Shown: positions 8,192-16,913 of the stretch, piece by piece
Numbering within the stretch: the stretch's first letter is position 1
Layout of the letters: every line of letters begins with the position of its first letter
The notes under the pieces: model-generated
Seen by the model: only the letters and a program-made list of their open reading frames with translations
What the model was told of the DNA's origin: nothing
Databases searched by the model: none
Assembly: GCA_016710285.1 (NCBI GenBank)
Contig: JADJXR010000001.1
Location: forward strand, 4,156,501 to 4,220,500
Reading direction: 5' to 3'
DNA from: Chlorobiota bacterium
Lineage (GTDB): Bacteria; Bacteroidota; Ignavibacteria; OLB7
DNA: 64,000 nt
Program-made: the position numbers and the translations under genes

Positions 8192-10468
8192 ATGAAGAGT
8201 TCACTGCTCCGCTCCTCCGTTCTGCTGCTGGCCGCGCTGGCGTTTTGCGCCGGGAATCTTGCCGCCCAGCAACTGGTGGTCTCCAGCCTTGACGCAAGCA
8301 AATTCCCGACGATCACCGCAAAGGTCTATCTGCTGGATGCCGCAGGGAAGCCGCTGCGCGACGTTAGCACGCGGACCATTCAGGTTCGCGAAAACGGAAC
8401 CGAACGCCGCGTCACCGCGATTGATTGCCCCCCTCCGGTTCCGGTTGATGCCCTCTCTTCCGTGCTGACGATTGACGTTTCCGGCTCGATGGCCAACACC
8501 CCCGACGGACGCGCCGGCACGCCAAATATGGAGCTTGCAAAATCGGCGGCGAAGGCGTGGATACAGGGGCTTCCGGAAGGGCGAAGCGAGTGCGCCGTCA
8601 CCACGTTCGACCAGTACGGCCAGATTATCCGCGACTTCACCCGCGACCGTGCGGACCTTCTATCGGCCATTGAATCGCTGCGGCCACAAGGGGGGACCGA
8701 GTATGATGCCGGATTGCGCAACCCTCCCGCCGGCGGGTTGGTGGTGGCCGAAAAGGGGAAGCACCGCCGCGTGGTGATCTTCCTGACCGACGGGCTTGGC
8801 GGCGGCGATGAGAAAAAGATCATCGCGCTGGCCCAGCAGAACAACGTCGCCATCTTCTGCGTCACGCTGGGGATGCCCGCGCCCGACATCCTGAAGAATA
8901 TCGCCCGCGCTACCGGCGGCGAGTTTTACGAATACGTCACCACGGTTCCGCAGGCCCAGGCGGTGTATCGGGCAATCCAGTACCGCGCGCTTGGCGGCGA
9001 ACCGTGCGAAGTCACGTGGGAAAGCCTTCCCGATTGCAACGTGAACCGGAACGTCAGCCTTGAAGTCCCATCGCAGGGGCTTGCGGCGGCCATGCGCTAC
9101 GAGGCCCCACAGAGCAGCGTTCCCCGGCTGGAGGTTCTTCCTCCATCGGTTGATTTTGGCGCGGTTGCGATTGGAAGAACGGAGAAGGAGGAGCTAACGC
9201 TGCGGGCCGTTGGGCGCGATGTCACCATCACCAGCATCACACCGATGACCCCAAAAGGCCAGTTCCAATTGGACGCGCCGGCAACGCCGTTCACCATCTC
9301 GGCCGGAAGCAGCCGGACGCTGGCAATCCGCTACTCCGCCGCCGACACCGCCTACCGTTTTGCACGCTGGGCAATCGCCAACGATGCCTGCGCCGGGGCG
9401 GTGGTGTTTGCCGCCGCAGGAACCCGCGCACGCCCCGAGCCAAGCATCCGTTTGATTCGCCCGAACGGAGGCGAGCGGTTTATTGCCGGGTCCACGACCA
9501 CGATTTCCTGGGATGGAGTTGCCCCCGAAACCCCAGTGCAATTGGAGTACAGCACCGATGCCGGGACAACATGGAAAACCATCACCGAGCGGACCTCGGG
9601 CGGGAGCTTCCATTGGAAGGTTCCGGCAACGCCAAGCGAGCGTTGCCTTGCCCGCGTCGCCGAAATTGACACCGCCGCCACCGCCGCTGCCGACACCGGA
9701 ATGCGGCTGACCGGAGCCGGCGAAGTGATCCTGACCAGCGCATTCAGCCCCGATGGAACGATGGTGGCGGGGGCAAGCTGGAGCGGTGTGGTTCCGGTGT
9801 GGGACGTGGCAACGGGGAAGAAAATCCGAACGATCTCCGTGGGGATGAACGGCCCCCGCCCGGCACGCGCCTACTACGTGGAGTTCAGCCCAAACGGCAG
9901 GCAAGCCTTGACCGCCGCCGAAGGGAACATCGTCAGCGTGTGGGATATGGCCAGCGGGCGCGAGGTTGCCAAGTTCAAAGGGAAGCCGTACAACAAAACC
10001 GAGCGGTGGAACTCCGCCAGCACCGAAGGCGACGTAACCCCAAGCCCCGTCTTCAGCCCCGACGGAAAGAAAGTGTTGTTGATGGATGAAAACTACACCC
10101 CGGCACTCTTCGACCTTTCCAGCGGGCGAAAACTGAGGACCTTTGGCGAACCCCAAAATGGTGAGATCGTCACCAGCGCAATGTTCAGCAGCGACGGCAC
10201 GCGAATCTTGACGGCGGGACCCGACAGCGCGGTGCGGGTGTGGGATGCCGCCAACGGAACGCAGCTTCAAAAAATCAAGCACGCGCGGAAAACCGAAGGG
10301 GCAACCTTCAGCCCCGACGGCGCATGGATTGCCAGCGTCACCACCGACGACACCGTTCGGATTTTTAACTCCATCACTGGCGCGCTTGCCCAGAAGATTC
10401 GCCCGGGAAAACGGTACGGGGCCTCCTACCTGCGGGCAATGTTTGCCCCGATGGAGAAAGCCTGCTGA
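8192..10468 (+). CDS. vWA/WD40 surface protein, N-terminal part (frameshifted gene)
   Basis: 758 residues as read. The ATG at 8192 gives a signal peptide (MKSSLLRSSVLLLAALAF...LAAQ). A von Willebrand A domain follows, with the MIDAS motif DVSGS at residue ~95 and a later GGTEYDAGL. Then come an ASH/HYDIN-like Ig domain (PSVDFGAVAIGRTEKEELTL), another Ig-like domain (LIRPNGGERF) and WD40 repeats (AFSPDGTMVAGASWSG...VWDVATGKKIRT). The frame ends early at 10468, in the middle of a WD40 blade. Adding one C in the run at 10446-10449 restores FAPDGESLLIW and joins the downstream frame. The intact protein would have about 1329 residues. It may bind ligands at the cell surface; the ligand is unknown. 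Confidence 0.8.
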   Translation: MKSSLLRSSVLLLAALAFCAGNLAAQQLVVSSLDASKFPTITAKVYLLDAAGKPLRDVSTRTIQVRENGTERRVTAIDCPPPVPVDALSSVLTIDVSGSMANTPDGRAGTPNMELAKSAAKAWIQGLPEGRSECAVTTFDQYGQIIRDFTRDRADLLSAIESLRPQGGTEYDAGLRNPPAGGLVVAEKGKHRRVVIFLTDGLGGGDEKKIIALAQQNNVAIFCVTLGMPAPDILKNIARATGGEFYEYVTTVPQAQAVYRAIQYRALGGEPCEVTWESLPDCNVNRNVSLEVPSQGLAAAMRYEAPQSSVPRLEVLPPSVDFGAVAIGRTEKEELTLRAVGRDVTITSITPMTPKGQFQLDAPATPFTISAGSSRTLAIRYSAADTAYRFARWAIANDACAGAVVFAAAGTRARPEPSIRLIRPNGGERFIAGSTTTISWDGVAPETPVQLEYSTDAGTTWKTITERTSGGSFHWKVPATPSERCLARVAEIDTAATAAADTGMRLTGAGEVILTSAFSPDGTMVAGASWSGVVPVWDVATGKKIRTISVGMNGPRPARAYYVEFSPNGRQALTAAEGNIVSVWDMASGREVAKFKGKPYNKTERWNSASTEGDVTPSPVFSPDGKKVLLMDENYTPALFDLSSGRKLRTFGEPQNGEIVTSAMFSSDGTRILTAGPDSAVRVWDAANGTQLQKIKHARKTEGATFSPDGAWIASVTTDDTVRIFNSITGALAQKIRPGKRYGASYLRAMFAPMEKAC
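10446..10449 (+). other. Single-base frameshift site (C4 run)
   Basis: Upstream of the C run the WD40 frame reads LRAMFAP; downstream it reads DGESLLIWHGSE one frame over. A fifth C would join the halves without losing a residue. The cause may be a sequencing or assembly error, phase variation at a short homopolymer, or a real mutation. Confidence 0.75.
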
Positions 10469-10533
10469 TCTGGCATGGGTCCGAGATTCCCGCAACGCTG
10501 TACAACTTCCGCACCGGCGCAAAAATTCGCGAG

Positions 10534-12180
10534 ATGAACTTCGACCGCGACGGGAAGGAGTTCCGCGCGCGAAGCTCCATCGGCTACGCAAACTTCAGCC
10601 CCGACGGCCAGCATATCGTGACGGTGGACGGAAGCGTCAACGTTTGGGATGTGGCCACCGGAAGAATGATGTCGAGCAATCGGTGGGACTCGCAGATGTC
10701 GTACGCGACCTTCAGCCCCAACGGCGAACGGATTGCTTCCAGCGAATCGGCAAACCTTGTGGTGCGCCCCGTTGGCGCGTTGCGATTGCAGGAGGACCGC
10801 TCCGACTCGCTGTGGGCAATTCTGGACACGGACCCGCGCTCAATCGGCCTAAACTTTGGCCGGCGGCGGATCGGCTCCGTCACCGACATCGTGATGCCGA
10901 ACATGATCCGCAACGCCGGGGCGGTTCCGTTTGTGGTTGACTCCATCTGGATCACCGGGCCGAACGCGCGCGAGTTTGGGATTGTCAACGGCATTCCCCC
11001 GTTCACGGTCGCGCCAGGGGAAAACCATGCGATGGAGCTTCGGTTCCGCCCGTCGGGGCGTGGGCTGCGCGGGTCCAACATCCACATCATGGCTGGCGGG
11101 AAGGAGATGATTCAGGCATTGGAGGGGGAAGGGATTCGGGAAGATTTGGCGATTGATATGCCGGAGATTGACTTTGGCGACATCCCCGTTGGCAGCCGCC
11201 GCGACACGGTTGTTCCGGTGATGATTCGCAACCTTACCACCACCCCGCTGACCATCACCAGCACGCAATTCACCGGCCCCGACACCACGCAGTTCAGCGT
11301 GATTGATGGCGGCGGGCGGTTCACCATCCCCCCCAACAGCGGCCACCGGATGGAGCTTCGGTTTGCCCCGGTCCGCAGCGGGCGCACCAGCACCCGGCTG
11401 AGCTTCCGCACCGACGACAGCAGCGACGTAACCGCACGCTTGTTCGGAAACGGAATCGGCACCACCAGCACCGAGCCGGACGAGCCAAGCATCAGCGAGC
11501 GGTATGTGGACCCCACAACCTTCCGCACCATTGCCGCGCCGAACGCGGTGTTGCCGAAAGGTGGAGATGGATATGTGGGAAGCTATGATCTGCTGGGGTT
11601 GGTGGCGGGCTACTCCATCACCGATAACGTGATGGTGCTTGTTGGCGGCGGCGTTCCCCTGCCAGATGATTGGTTCGGCCTGAACGGCACGATGTACGGG
11701 GCGTACTCGGCGGGGGTGAAGGCCGGATTGCCCATTACGGAACAGCTGAACATTGCCGGCGGCTACCAGTGGGCGCGAAGCATCTACGACCAGGACGTGA
11801 CCGAAAGTTTGGAGTCGCAGATCACCGTCAGCATCCCCTACTTCTCCCTTAGCTACGGCAACGACGACAGCCGTTTCAGCATACTGGCGGGCTACGGATT
11901 TAAGCAGCACGTGACCAACGGCATTGGCGGCACGTTCGACAAAAACGCGTTGATTATCAGCGGCGGAGGGGATTACCGCGTTGGCGAGCGGTGGAAAGTT
12001 GCGGTGGAATTTCTGAGCATGGAGACGTTGGGTTATCTGCCGATAGCGGCCACCGCCCGTTGGTTTGGCCACACGTGGGCGTTGGATGCCGGGATTGGAT
12101 TTTTAGGAATCGCCACCGGCGGCGGCGAAGCCCCCTCCATCCCAGTCGCGCCAGTGATTAGCTTTGTGAAGGTGTGGTAA
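10534..12180 (+). CDS. WD40/ASH/beta-barrel protein, C-terminal part (frameshifted gene)
   Basis: Continuation of the vWA/WD40 gene. The frame is open from 10450, and 10534 is only its first ATG. No RBS or signal peptide precedes it, so independent translation is doubtful. Content: the last WD40 blades (FSPDGQHIVTVDGSVNVWDV), two ASH/HYDIN-like repeats (NFGRRRIGSVTDIVMPNMI and DFGDIPVGSRRDTVVPVMI), then about 220 residues of alternating aromatic and glycine-rich strands (LLGLVAGYSITDNVMVLVGG through PVISFVKVW). These look like an outer-membrane beta-barrel ending in an aromatic residue. This suggests the whole protein is anchored in the outer membrane by its own C-terminus instead of being a T9SS cargo. 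Confidence 0.75.
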   Translation: MNFDRDGKEFRARSSIGYANFSPDGQHIVTVDGSVNVWDVATGRMMSSNRWDSQMSYATFSPNGERIASSESANLVVRPVGALRLQEDRSDSLWAILDTDPRSIGLNFGRRRIGSVTDIVMPNMIRNAGAVPFVVDSIWITGPNAREFGIVNGIPPFTVAPGENHAMELRFRPSGRGLRGSNIHIMAGGKEMIQALEGEGIREDLAIDMPEIDFGDIPVGSRRDTVVPVMIRNLTTTPLTITSTQFTGPDTTQFSVIDGGGRFTIPPNSGHRMELRFAPVRSGRTSTRLSFRTDDSSDVTARLFGNGIGTTSTEPDEPSISERYVDPTTFRTIAAPNAVLPKGGDGYVGSYDLLGLVAGYSITDNVMVLVGGGVPLPDDWFGLNGTMYGAYSAGVKAGLPITEQLNIAGGYQWARSIYDQDVTESLESQITVSIPYFSLSYGNDDSRFSILAGYGFKQHVTNGIGGTFDKNALIISGGGDYRVGERWKVAVEFLSMETLGYLPIAATARWFGHTWALDAGIGFLGIATGGGEAPSIPVAPVISFVKVW

Positions 12181-12300
12181 AGGGGGCAATGCAACGGACT
12201 TCCCCCAGCAGAATGCAATCGCCTGTGTGGCATGGCCAGGCCTCGCAGGCGATAAGGCGATGATTCAGCAATCGTTCAACAGCATTGATAGGAGCTAACC

Positions 12301-13962
12301 ATGATGAACAAAACCATCCCTCTCCTCCTGCTGCTCACCACAGCACTGCTCCTGCTTGGGCAAACCTTCACCCACGCACAAAACCGCATTGACCCCAGAC
12401 ACCCCTCCTTTGCCTACATGCAAGAATGGGGTACCATGGATGGAACCACTCTCCAATGCTTGCCCGGTTGGGTTGGTGAAACTGGAGAACTCTTTGGAAG
12501 ACAGATCATCCCAACTGGTGATCTTAACAACGACGGAATGGCCGATTACATTATCGAGCGTGATCGCTGCGATACCGCATTTGGAGTAAACAAAACCACC
12601 CGTGGCAATGAACTCCTGCTGTTCTACGGCAAGAAAAACTCACTCCCTACCCCTGCTGATGGTATCCGCATCGGGCCTTCCGAAATCGGCTCCACTACTC
12701 ACTTCCTCTGCACCGGTGACTTTGATGCCGATGGCATCCTCGACATCGCTTGTGGCATCCATCTCTATGGGGATACTACTGAACGTGGAGGAGAGTATGA
12801 CATCGGTATGCCCGTCGTCTTCTGGGGACAATCCAATGGTATCTACTCCACCAGCGACACCACCCAATTCCCCTCCGATGCTCCCATCTGGATTACTCCA
12901 AAACAAGGAGTTAGTGGTGATTTTAACGGTGATCACATTGATGATTTGTTCATTCGTGGATCCGGGTGGGGATTCGCTGATGGAGCATTAGCGAGAATTC
13001 CTAAAGGACACATCTTTGCTGGCGAACGTGGCAAGCGATGGGGACGCGATGGTAGAGACCACTCACCCGTTCAACGATGGTGGTACCCACCAGGCAACAA
13101 AGCAGTCGAATACCGTGATCACGATTGCTCCGGAGACAATGACCTCATCTTCTACGGTGGCATTATTGATGACATTGATCAAATCATGGTTGCTTATCAA
13201 CATGGCAACGGCCAATGGATTGATACCTCCGACATTGAGGCCATTAACCTCAAAACATCCTATAGCTCCTACGCACGATTGATGGATGTCACCGGCGATC
13301 ACCTCCTTGATATTGTCACCATCGGAGGGAACTTTGAGAGTGAACGCATCAAAGTCTTTGCCGGAAAGGCTGGGCAGAGGCTGAAAGAACAGTACGGCAC
13401 AGGAACCGACAGTGCCGACCGTGCCAACGGACGATTCCCACTCCGACCCTGGGTCAAGATGCCAACACCCACTGTCCTCCATGATGGATGGACTGGAAGC
13501 GAACACGTGTTGTTCGATCTGGGCGATATTAACGGAGACGGACGTTCGGAAATTGCGGCCCATTCAACACCGTTCATCCTCATCTACACCACCGGACCAA
13601 CCCTTGATTCTCTTATTGATGTCATGGCTCGAGTTCCTGGAGGCTATGACTACAATTGGGGAACTATCAAGCGGCTTGGTGACATTGATGGGAGCGGTAA
13701 GCCAACTTTTGCCGTTCGGTATGAAGGCAACGTCCACTTCCTGAAAGCACCACCAAAAGATGAAATTCCTACCTACGGCGGGCGCATCCGCTCGCTTCCA
13801 CATCCTATTGATTTTCGCTGTGCATTGTCCTCCAGCGTGGGAACCCAGGGGGGCGGGGAACAGGGGACAGCGGAGATGGACCTTAGCGCAACTTCTTCAG
13901 ATTCTTATCGAGCCAACAAAACTGCACTGGCTCCACATTTCATTCATAGATCACAACCATAG
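12301..13962 (+). CDS. Secreted FG-GAP/VCBS beta-propeller protein, copy D1
   Basis: 553 residues. AGGAG six bases before the ATG at 12301 supports the start. A signal peptide (MMNKTIPLLLLLTTALLLL...THAQ) is followed by about seven FG-GAP calcium-binding loops, for example GDLNNDGMADYII, GDFDADGILDIA, GDFNGDHIDDLFI and GDINGDGRSEIAA, enough for a seven-bladed propeller. The C-terminus (after PPKDEIPTYGGR) is not a recognisable T9SS sorting domain and diverges from copy D2 only in the last ~25 residues. The gene looks less GC-rich than the SBBP and a2M genes nearby. Near-identical to D2 at 14890 over most of its length, so a recent tandem duplication. The propeller call is secure; function unknown. 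Confidence 0.8.
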   Translation: MMNKTIPLLLLLTTALLLLGQTFTHAQNRIDPRHPSFAYMQEWGTMDGTTLQCLPGWVGETGELFGRQIIPTGDLNNDGMADYIIERDRCDTAFGVNKTTRGNELLLFYGKKNSLPTPADGIRIGPSEIGSTTHFLCTGDFDADGILDIACGIHLYGDTTERGGEYDIGMPVVFWGQSNGIYSTSDTTQFPSDAPIWITPKQGVSGDFNGDHIDDLFIRGSGWGFADGALARIPKGHIFAGERGKRWGRDGRDHSPVQRWWYPPGNKAVEYRDHDCSGDNDLIFYGGIIDDIDQIMVAYQHGNGQWIDTSDIEAINLKTSYSSYARLMDVTGDHLLDIVTIGGNFESERIKVFAGKAGQRLKEQYGTGTDSADRANGRFPLRPWVKMPTPTVLHDGWTGSEHVLFDLGDINGDGRSEIAAHSTPFILIYTTGPTLDSLIDVMARVPGGYDYNWGTIKRLGDIDGSGKPTFAVRYEGNVHFLKAPPKDEIPTYGGRIRSLPHPIDFRCALSSSVGTQGGGEQGTAEMDLSATSSDSYRANKTALAPHFIHRSQP

Positions 13963-13965
13963 GAG
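13961..13965 (+). promoter_or_regulatory. Shine-Dalgarno sequence orphaned by the IS insertion
   Basis: AGGAG followed by ATAAAAACAA and then the element. If the element and one TA are removed, this SD sits 12 bases before the ATG of copy D2 at 14890. It was probably the original RBS of D2. Confidence 0.6.
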
Positions 13966-13977
13966 ATAAAAACAATA

Positions 13978-14887
13978 GACCTCTTTCAAAAGTCTAGATT
14001 ACGGGTTATGTTTGGGGTCAACCAATATAAGGAAGAAGGATGCGCTACGCAGAGATTTGTGATCGCTCACCGGAACAATTTCGACGCTTAACCGGTGTGT
14101 TGCCGACGACCTTCGAGGCAATGCTTCGGGTCATTCGTGCAGCGCGGCGAGAGTTTGGTCGTCCGCCGAAACTCACGCTCGCCGATCAGCTGTTGTTGAC
14201 GCTGCTGTATTGGCGTGAGTATCGAGCGCAATATCACCTTGCAGCGGATTTTGGGATCAGCGAACCGACCTGCAGCCGGATCATTCGGCGAGTGGAGGAT
14301 GAACTCACCCAGAGCAAAGAGTTTCAATTGCCGAAGCGTCCGCAGCCGCGAGTCGGGGAGACAGAGTTTGCTGTGATCGTGATCGATGCGACAGAAAGCC
14401 CGATTGAACGGCCCAAAAAAAGCAAAGGGAGTACTACAGCGGGAAGCGTGGATGCCACACAATCAAGACGCAGGTAGCAGTGGCGTTGGGGAGTCGTCGG
14501 ATACTCAAGACAGAGTTTGGGGTTGGTAGCCAGCATGATTTCGCGTTATTGAAGCAGTGTGTGGGTCGGGGGTATGGGCGATTGTTGGGGAGTGGGAGTT
14601 GTTGGATAGCGGATTTGGGATATCTGGGCTTATCGAAGATTCAGAGCAACGTGTGGTTGCCGCACAAGCGGCGGAAGGGGGTGGAATTAGGAGATTGGGA
14701 GAAGGGAGAGAATCGTGAGCACTCGCGGAAGCGGATCGTGATTGAGCATGTGTTTGGTCGGTTAAAGGTGTTCAAGATCATAGCGGAGAAATATCGAAAT
14801 CGTCGCAAGCGATTTGATATGAGATTCAACCTCATCGCCGCCATCCATAATTTCGAACTCCCTTGAAAGCTACTTTTGAAAGAGGTC
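13978..14887 (+). mobile_element. IS5-family (IS427-like) insertion sequence, 910 bp
   Basis: Perfect 16-bp terminal inverted repeats GACCTCTTTCAAAAGT (13978-13993) and its complement (14872-14887). They are flanked by TA on both sides (13976-13977 and 14888-14889), which fits the short TA target duplication of the IS427 subgroup. One transposase gene in two frames fills the interior. The intact ends and transposase suggest a recent insertion. It lies exactly between the duplicated FG-GAP genes D1 and D2. Confidence 0.92.
14040..14866 (+). CDS. IS5-family transposase made by -1 frameshifting
   Basis: Two overlapping frames. The first (14040-14477) has an HTH_Tnp_4-type N-terminal region (LTLADQLLLTLLYWREYRAQ, FGISEPTCSRIIRRVE) and the first catalytic Asp (VIVIDATESPIERP). 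At A7 (14415-14421) a -1 slip continues into KKQREYYSGKRGCHTIKTQV. It then reads through the second frame, which has the second Asp (WIADLGYLGL) and the catalytic Glu (RIVIEHVFGRLK). The fused product is ~275 residues with a full DDE set. It moves the IS by cut-and-paste chemistry. Ribosomal or transcriptional slippage at the A run is inferred from the frame arrangement. Confidence 0.9.
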
Positions 14888-14889
14888 TA

Positions 14890-16515
14890 ATGAACAAAAC
14901 CAACAAAAAACCACCTCTCCTCCTGCTGCTCACCACAGCACTGCTCCTGCTTGGGCAAACCTTCACCCACGCACAAAACCGCATTGATCCCAGACACCCC
15001 TCCTTTGCTTATATGCAAGAATGGGGGACCATGGATGGAACCACTCTCCAATGCTTGCCCGGTTGGGTTGGTGAAACTGGAGAACTCTTTGGAAGACAGA
15101 TCATCCCAACTGGTGATCTTAACAACGACGGAATGGCCGATTACATTATCGAGCGATCCCGTTGTGACTCCGCCTTTGGGGCAAACAAAACCAATCGGGG
15201 ATATGAACTCCTGCTGTTCTACGGCAAGAAAAACTCACTCCCTACCCCTGCTGATGGTATCCGCATCGGACCTTCTGAAATCGGTTCCACTACTTACTTC
15301 CTCTGCGCCGGGGACTTTGATGACGATGGCATCCTCGACATCGCTTGTGGCATCCATCTCTATGGGGATACTACTGAACGTGGAGGAGAGTATGACATCG
15401 GTATCCCCGTCGTCTTCTGGGGACAACCCAATGGTATCTACTCCACCAACGACACCACCCAACTCCCCTGCGATGCTCCCATCTGGATTACTCCAAAACA
15501 AGGAGTTAGTGGTGATTTTAACGGTGATCACATTGATGATTTGTTCATTCGTGGATCCGGGTGGGGATTCGCTGATGGAGCATTAGCGAGAATTCCTAAA
15601 GGACACATCTTTGCTGGCGAACGTGGCAAGCGATGGGGACGCGATGGTAGAGACCACTCACCCGTTCAACGATGGTGGTATCCACCAGGCAACAAAGCAG
15701 TGGAATACCGTGACCACGATTGCTCCGGAGACAATGACCTCATCTTCTATGGTGGCATTATTGATGACATTGATCAAATCATGGTTGCTTATCAGCATGA
15801 CAACGGCCAATGGATTGATACCTCCGACATTGAGGCCATTAACCTCAAAACATCCTATAGCTCCTACGCACGATTGATGGATGTCACCGGCGATCACCTC
15901 CTTGATATTGTCACCATCGGGGGGAACTTTGAGAGTGAACGCATCAAAGTCTTTGCCGGAAAGGCTGGGCAGAGGCTGAAAGAACAGTACGGCACAGGAA
16001 CCGACAGTGCCGACCGTGCCAACGGACGATTCCCACTCCGCCCCTGGGTCAGTATGCCAACACCAACGGTGCTGCATGATGGATGGTATGGGTCAGAGTT
16101 TGTGTTGTTTGATCTGGGTGACATTAACGGCGACGACCGTTCGGAGATCGTTGCCCATTCAACACCATTCATCCTCATCTACACTACTGGTCCAACCCTT
16201 GACTCCCTCATTGATGTCATGGCTCGAGTCCCTGGCGATTTCTGGGATACGATGACACGACTTGGTGATATTGATGGAAGCGGTGTACCCAGTTTTGCTG
16301 TTCGGTACGACGAGAAGATTCATTTCTTCAAGCCACCACCAAAGGATGAAATTCCTACCTACGGCGGGCGCATTCGCTCGCTTCCACATCCTATTGATTT
16401 TCGCTGTGCATTGTCCTCCAGCGTGGGAACCCAGGGGGGCGGGGAACAGGGGGCAGCGGAGATGGACCTTAGTCAACAACAATCCTTCCCAAATTCCCTG
16501 CATCCTTATCGTTAA
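14890..16515 (+). CDS. Secreted FG-GAP/VCBS beta-propeller protein, copy D2
   Basis: 541 residues from the ATG at 14890. The frame stays open back into the IS (14863), but the signal peptide begins at 14890 (MNKTNKKPPLLLLLTTALLLL). It carries the same seven FG-GAP loops as D1 and is near-identical from ~12890 to 13480 of D1. Differences cluster in short blocks, such as ERSRCDSAFGANKTNRGYE and RVPGDFWDTMTRLGD. No clear T9SS tail is visible. The native RBS was separated from this start by the IS. The IS right end supplies AGAGG four to five bases before the ATG, which may serve as a substitute. Confidence 0.8.
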   Translation: MNKTNKKPPLLLLLTTALLLLGQTFTHAQNRIDPRHPSFAYMQEWGTMDGTTLQCLPGWVGETGELFGRQIIPTGDLNNDGMADYIIERSRCDSAFGANKTNRGYELLLFYGKKNSLPTPADGIRIGPSEIGSTTYFLCAGDFDDDGILDIACGIHLYGDTTERGGEYDIGIPVVFWGQPNGIYSTNDTTQLPCDAPIWITPKQGVSGDFNGDHIDDLFIRGSGWGFADGALARIPKGHIFAGERGKRWGRDGRDHSPVQRWWYPPGNKAVEYRDHDCSGDNDLIFYGGIIDDIDQIMVAYQHDNGQWIDTSDIEAINLKTSYSSYARLMDVTGDHLLDIVTIGGNFESERIKVFAGKAGQRLKEQYGTGTDSADRANGRFPLRPWVSMPTPTVLHDGWYGSEFVLFDLGDINGDDRSEIVAHSTPFILIYTTGPTLDSLIDVMARVPGDFWDTMTRLGDIDGSGVPSFAVRYDEKIHFFKPPPKDEIPTYGGRIRSLPHPIDFRCALSSSVGTQGGGEQGAAEMDLSQQQSFPNSLHPYR

Positions 16516-16850
16516 GTCTCCACGGCAATCAGGCGCAGAGCCGGCACCCTTTGGCTGCTGCCGCAGCAAAAGCACGCCGTGCCCCCTTGCCCCAAATCTT
16601 ATTTCCCCTTCCCCAGCACTCCCGATTGCGGGATGTTTACGTGGTGGATGGTCCAGTTGGAGGTTTGCGAACGGTTGCTGCGGCGGCCAGTGGTGGTGGC
16701 GTTCGGTGCGGTGGCGGTAACGGTGATATTCATGGCAGTTTTCCGGTTGCGTTGTTGTTGATTGATCTTCTGCTATCAATCTATCGGGAACGATTATCAC
16801 TTTTCCAGAATTCGATTATCTGGCCGCACCGCCACGAAAAAATCTTCCTC
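16516..16850. other. Gene-free stretch after D2
   Basis: No supported gene, RNA or palindrome is seen. Short open frames exist on both strands but lack RBS, signal peptides and recognisable sequence. Confidence 0.5.
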
Positions 16851-16856
16851 CAACCT

Positions 16857-16901
16857 CAAAAAAAAATTGAGGCTCCAACAGCAAACAGCTGATAGAGCCT
16901 C
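16857..16901 (-). terminator. Terminator-like hairpin, best on the minus strand
   Basis: GAGGCTC (16869-16875) pairs with GAGCCTC (16895-16901), with an inner CAGC/GCTG stem. On the minus strand it runs into nine T (16858-16866). It could end minus-strand transcripts from the T9SS cargo gene at 17405, although that stop is 500 bp away. On the plus strand it could act weakly after D2. Confidence 0.5.
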
Positions 16902-16913
16902 TAAAAAAGCCGA

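Noticed and set aside
9194..10591. Minus-strand open frame of 465 codons opposite the vWA/WD40 gene
   Set aside because: Shadow of the plus-strand gene; the WD40 and vWA motifs are on the plus strand.
12205..12265. Hairpin ATCGCCTG..CAGGCGAT as terminator after the beta-barrel gene
   Set aside because: The stem is real but has a long loop and no T tract on either strand; too weak to call.
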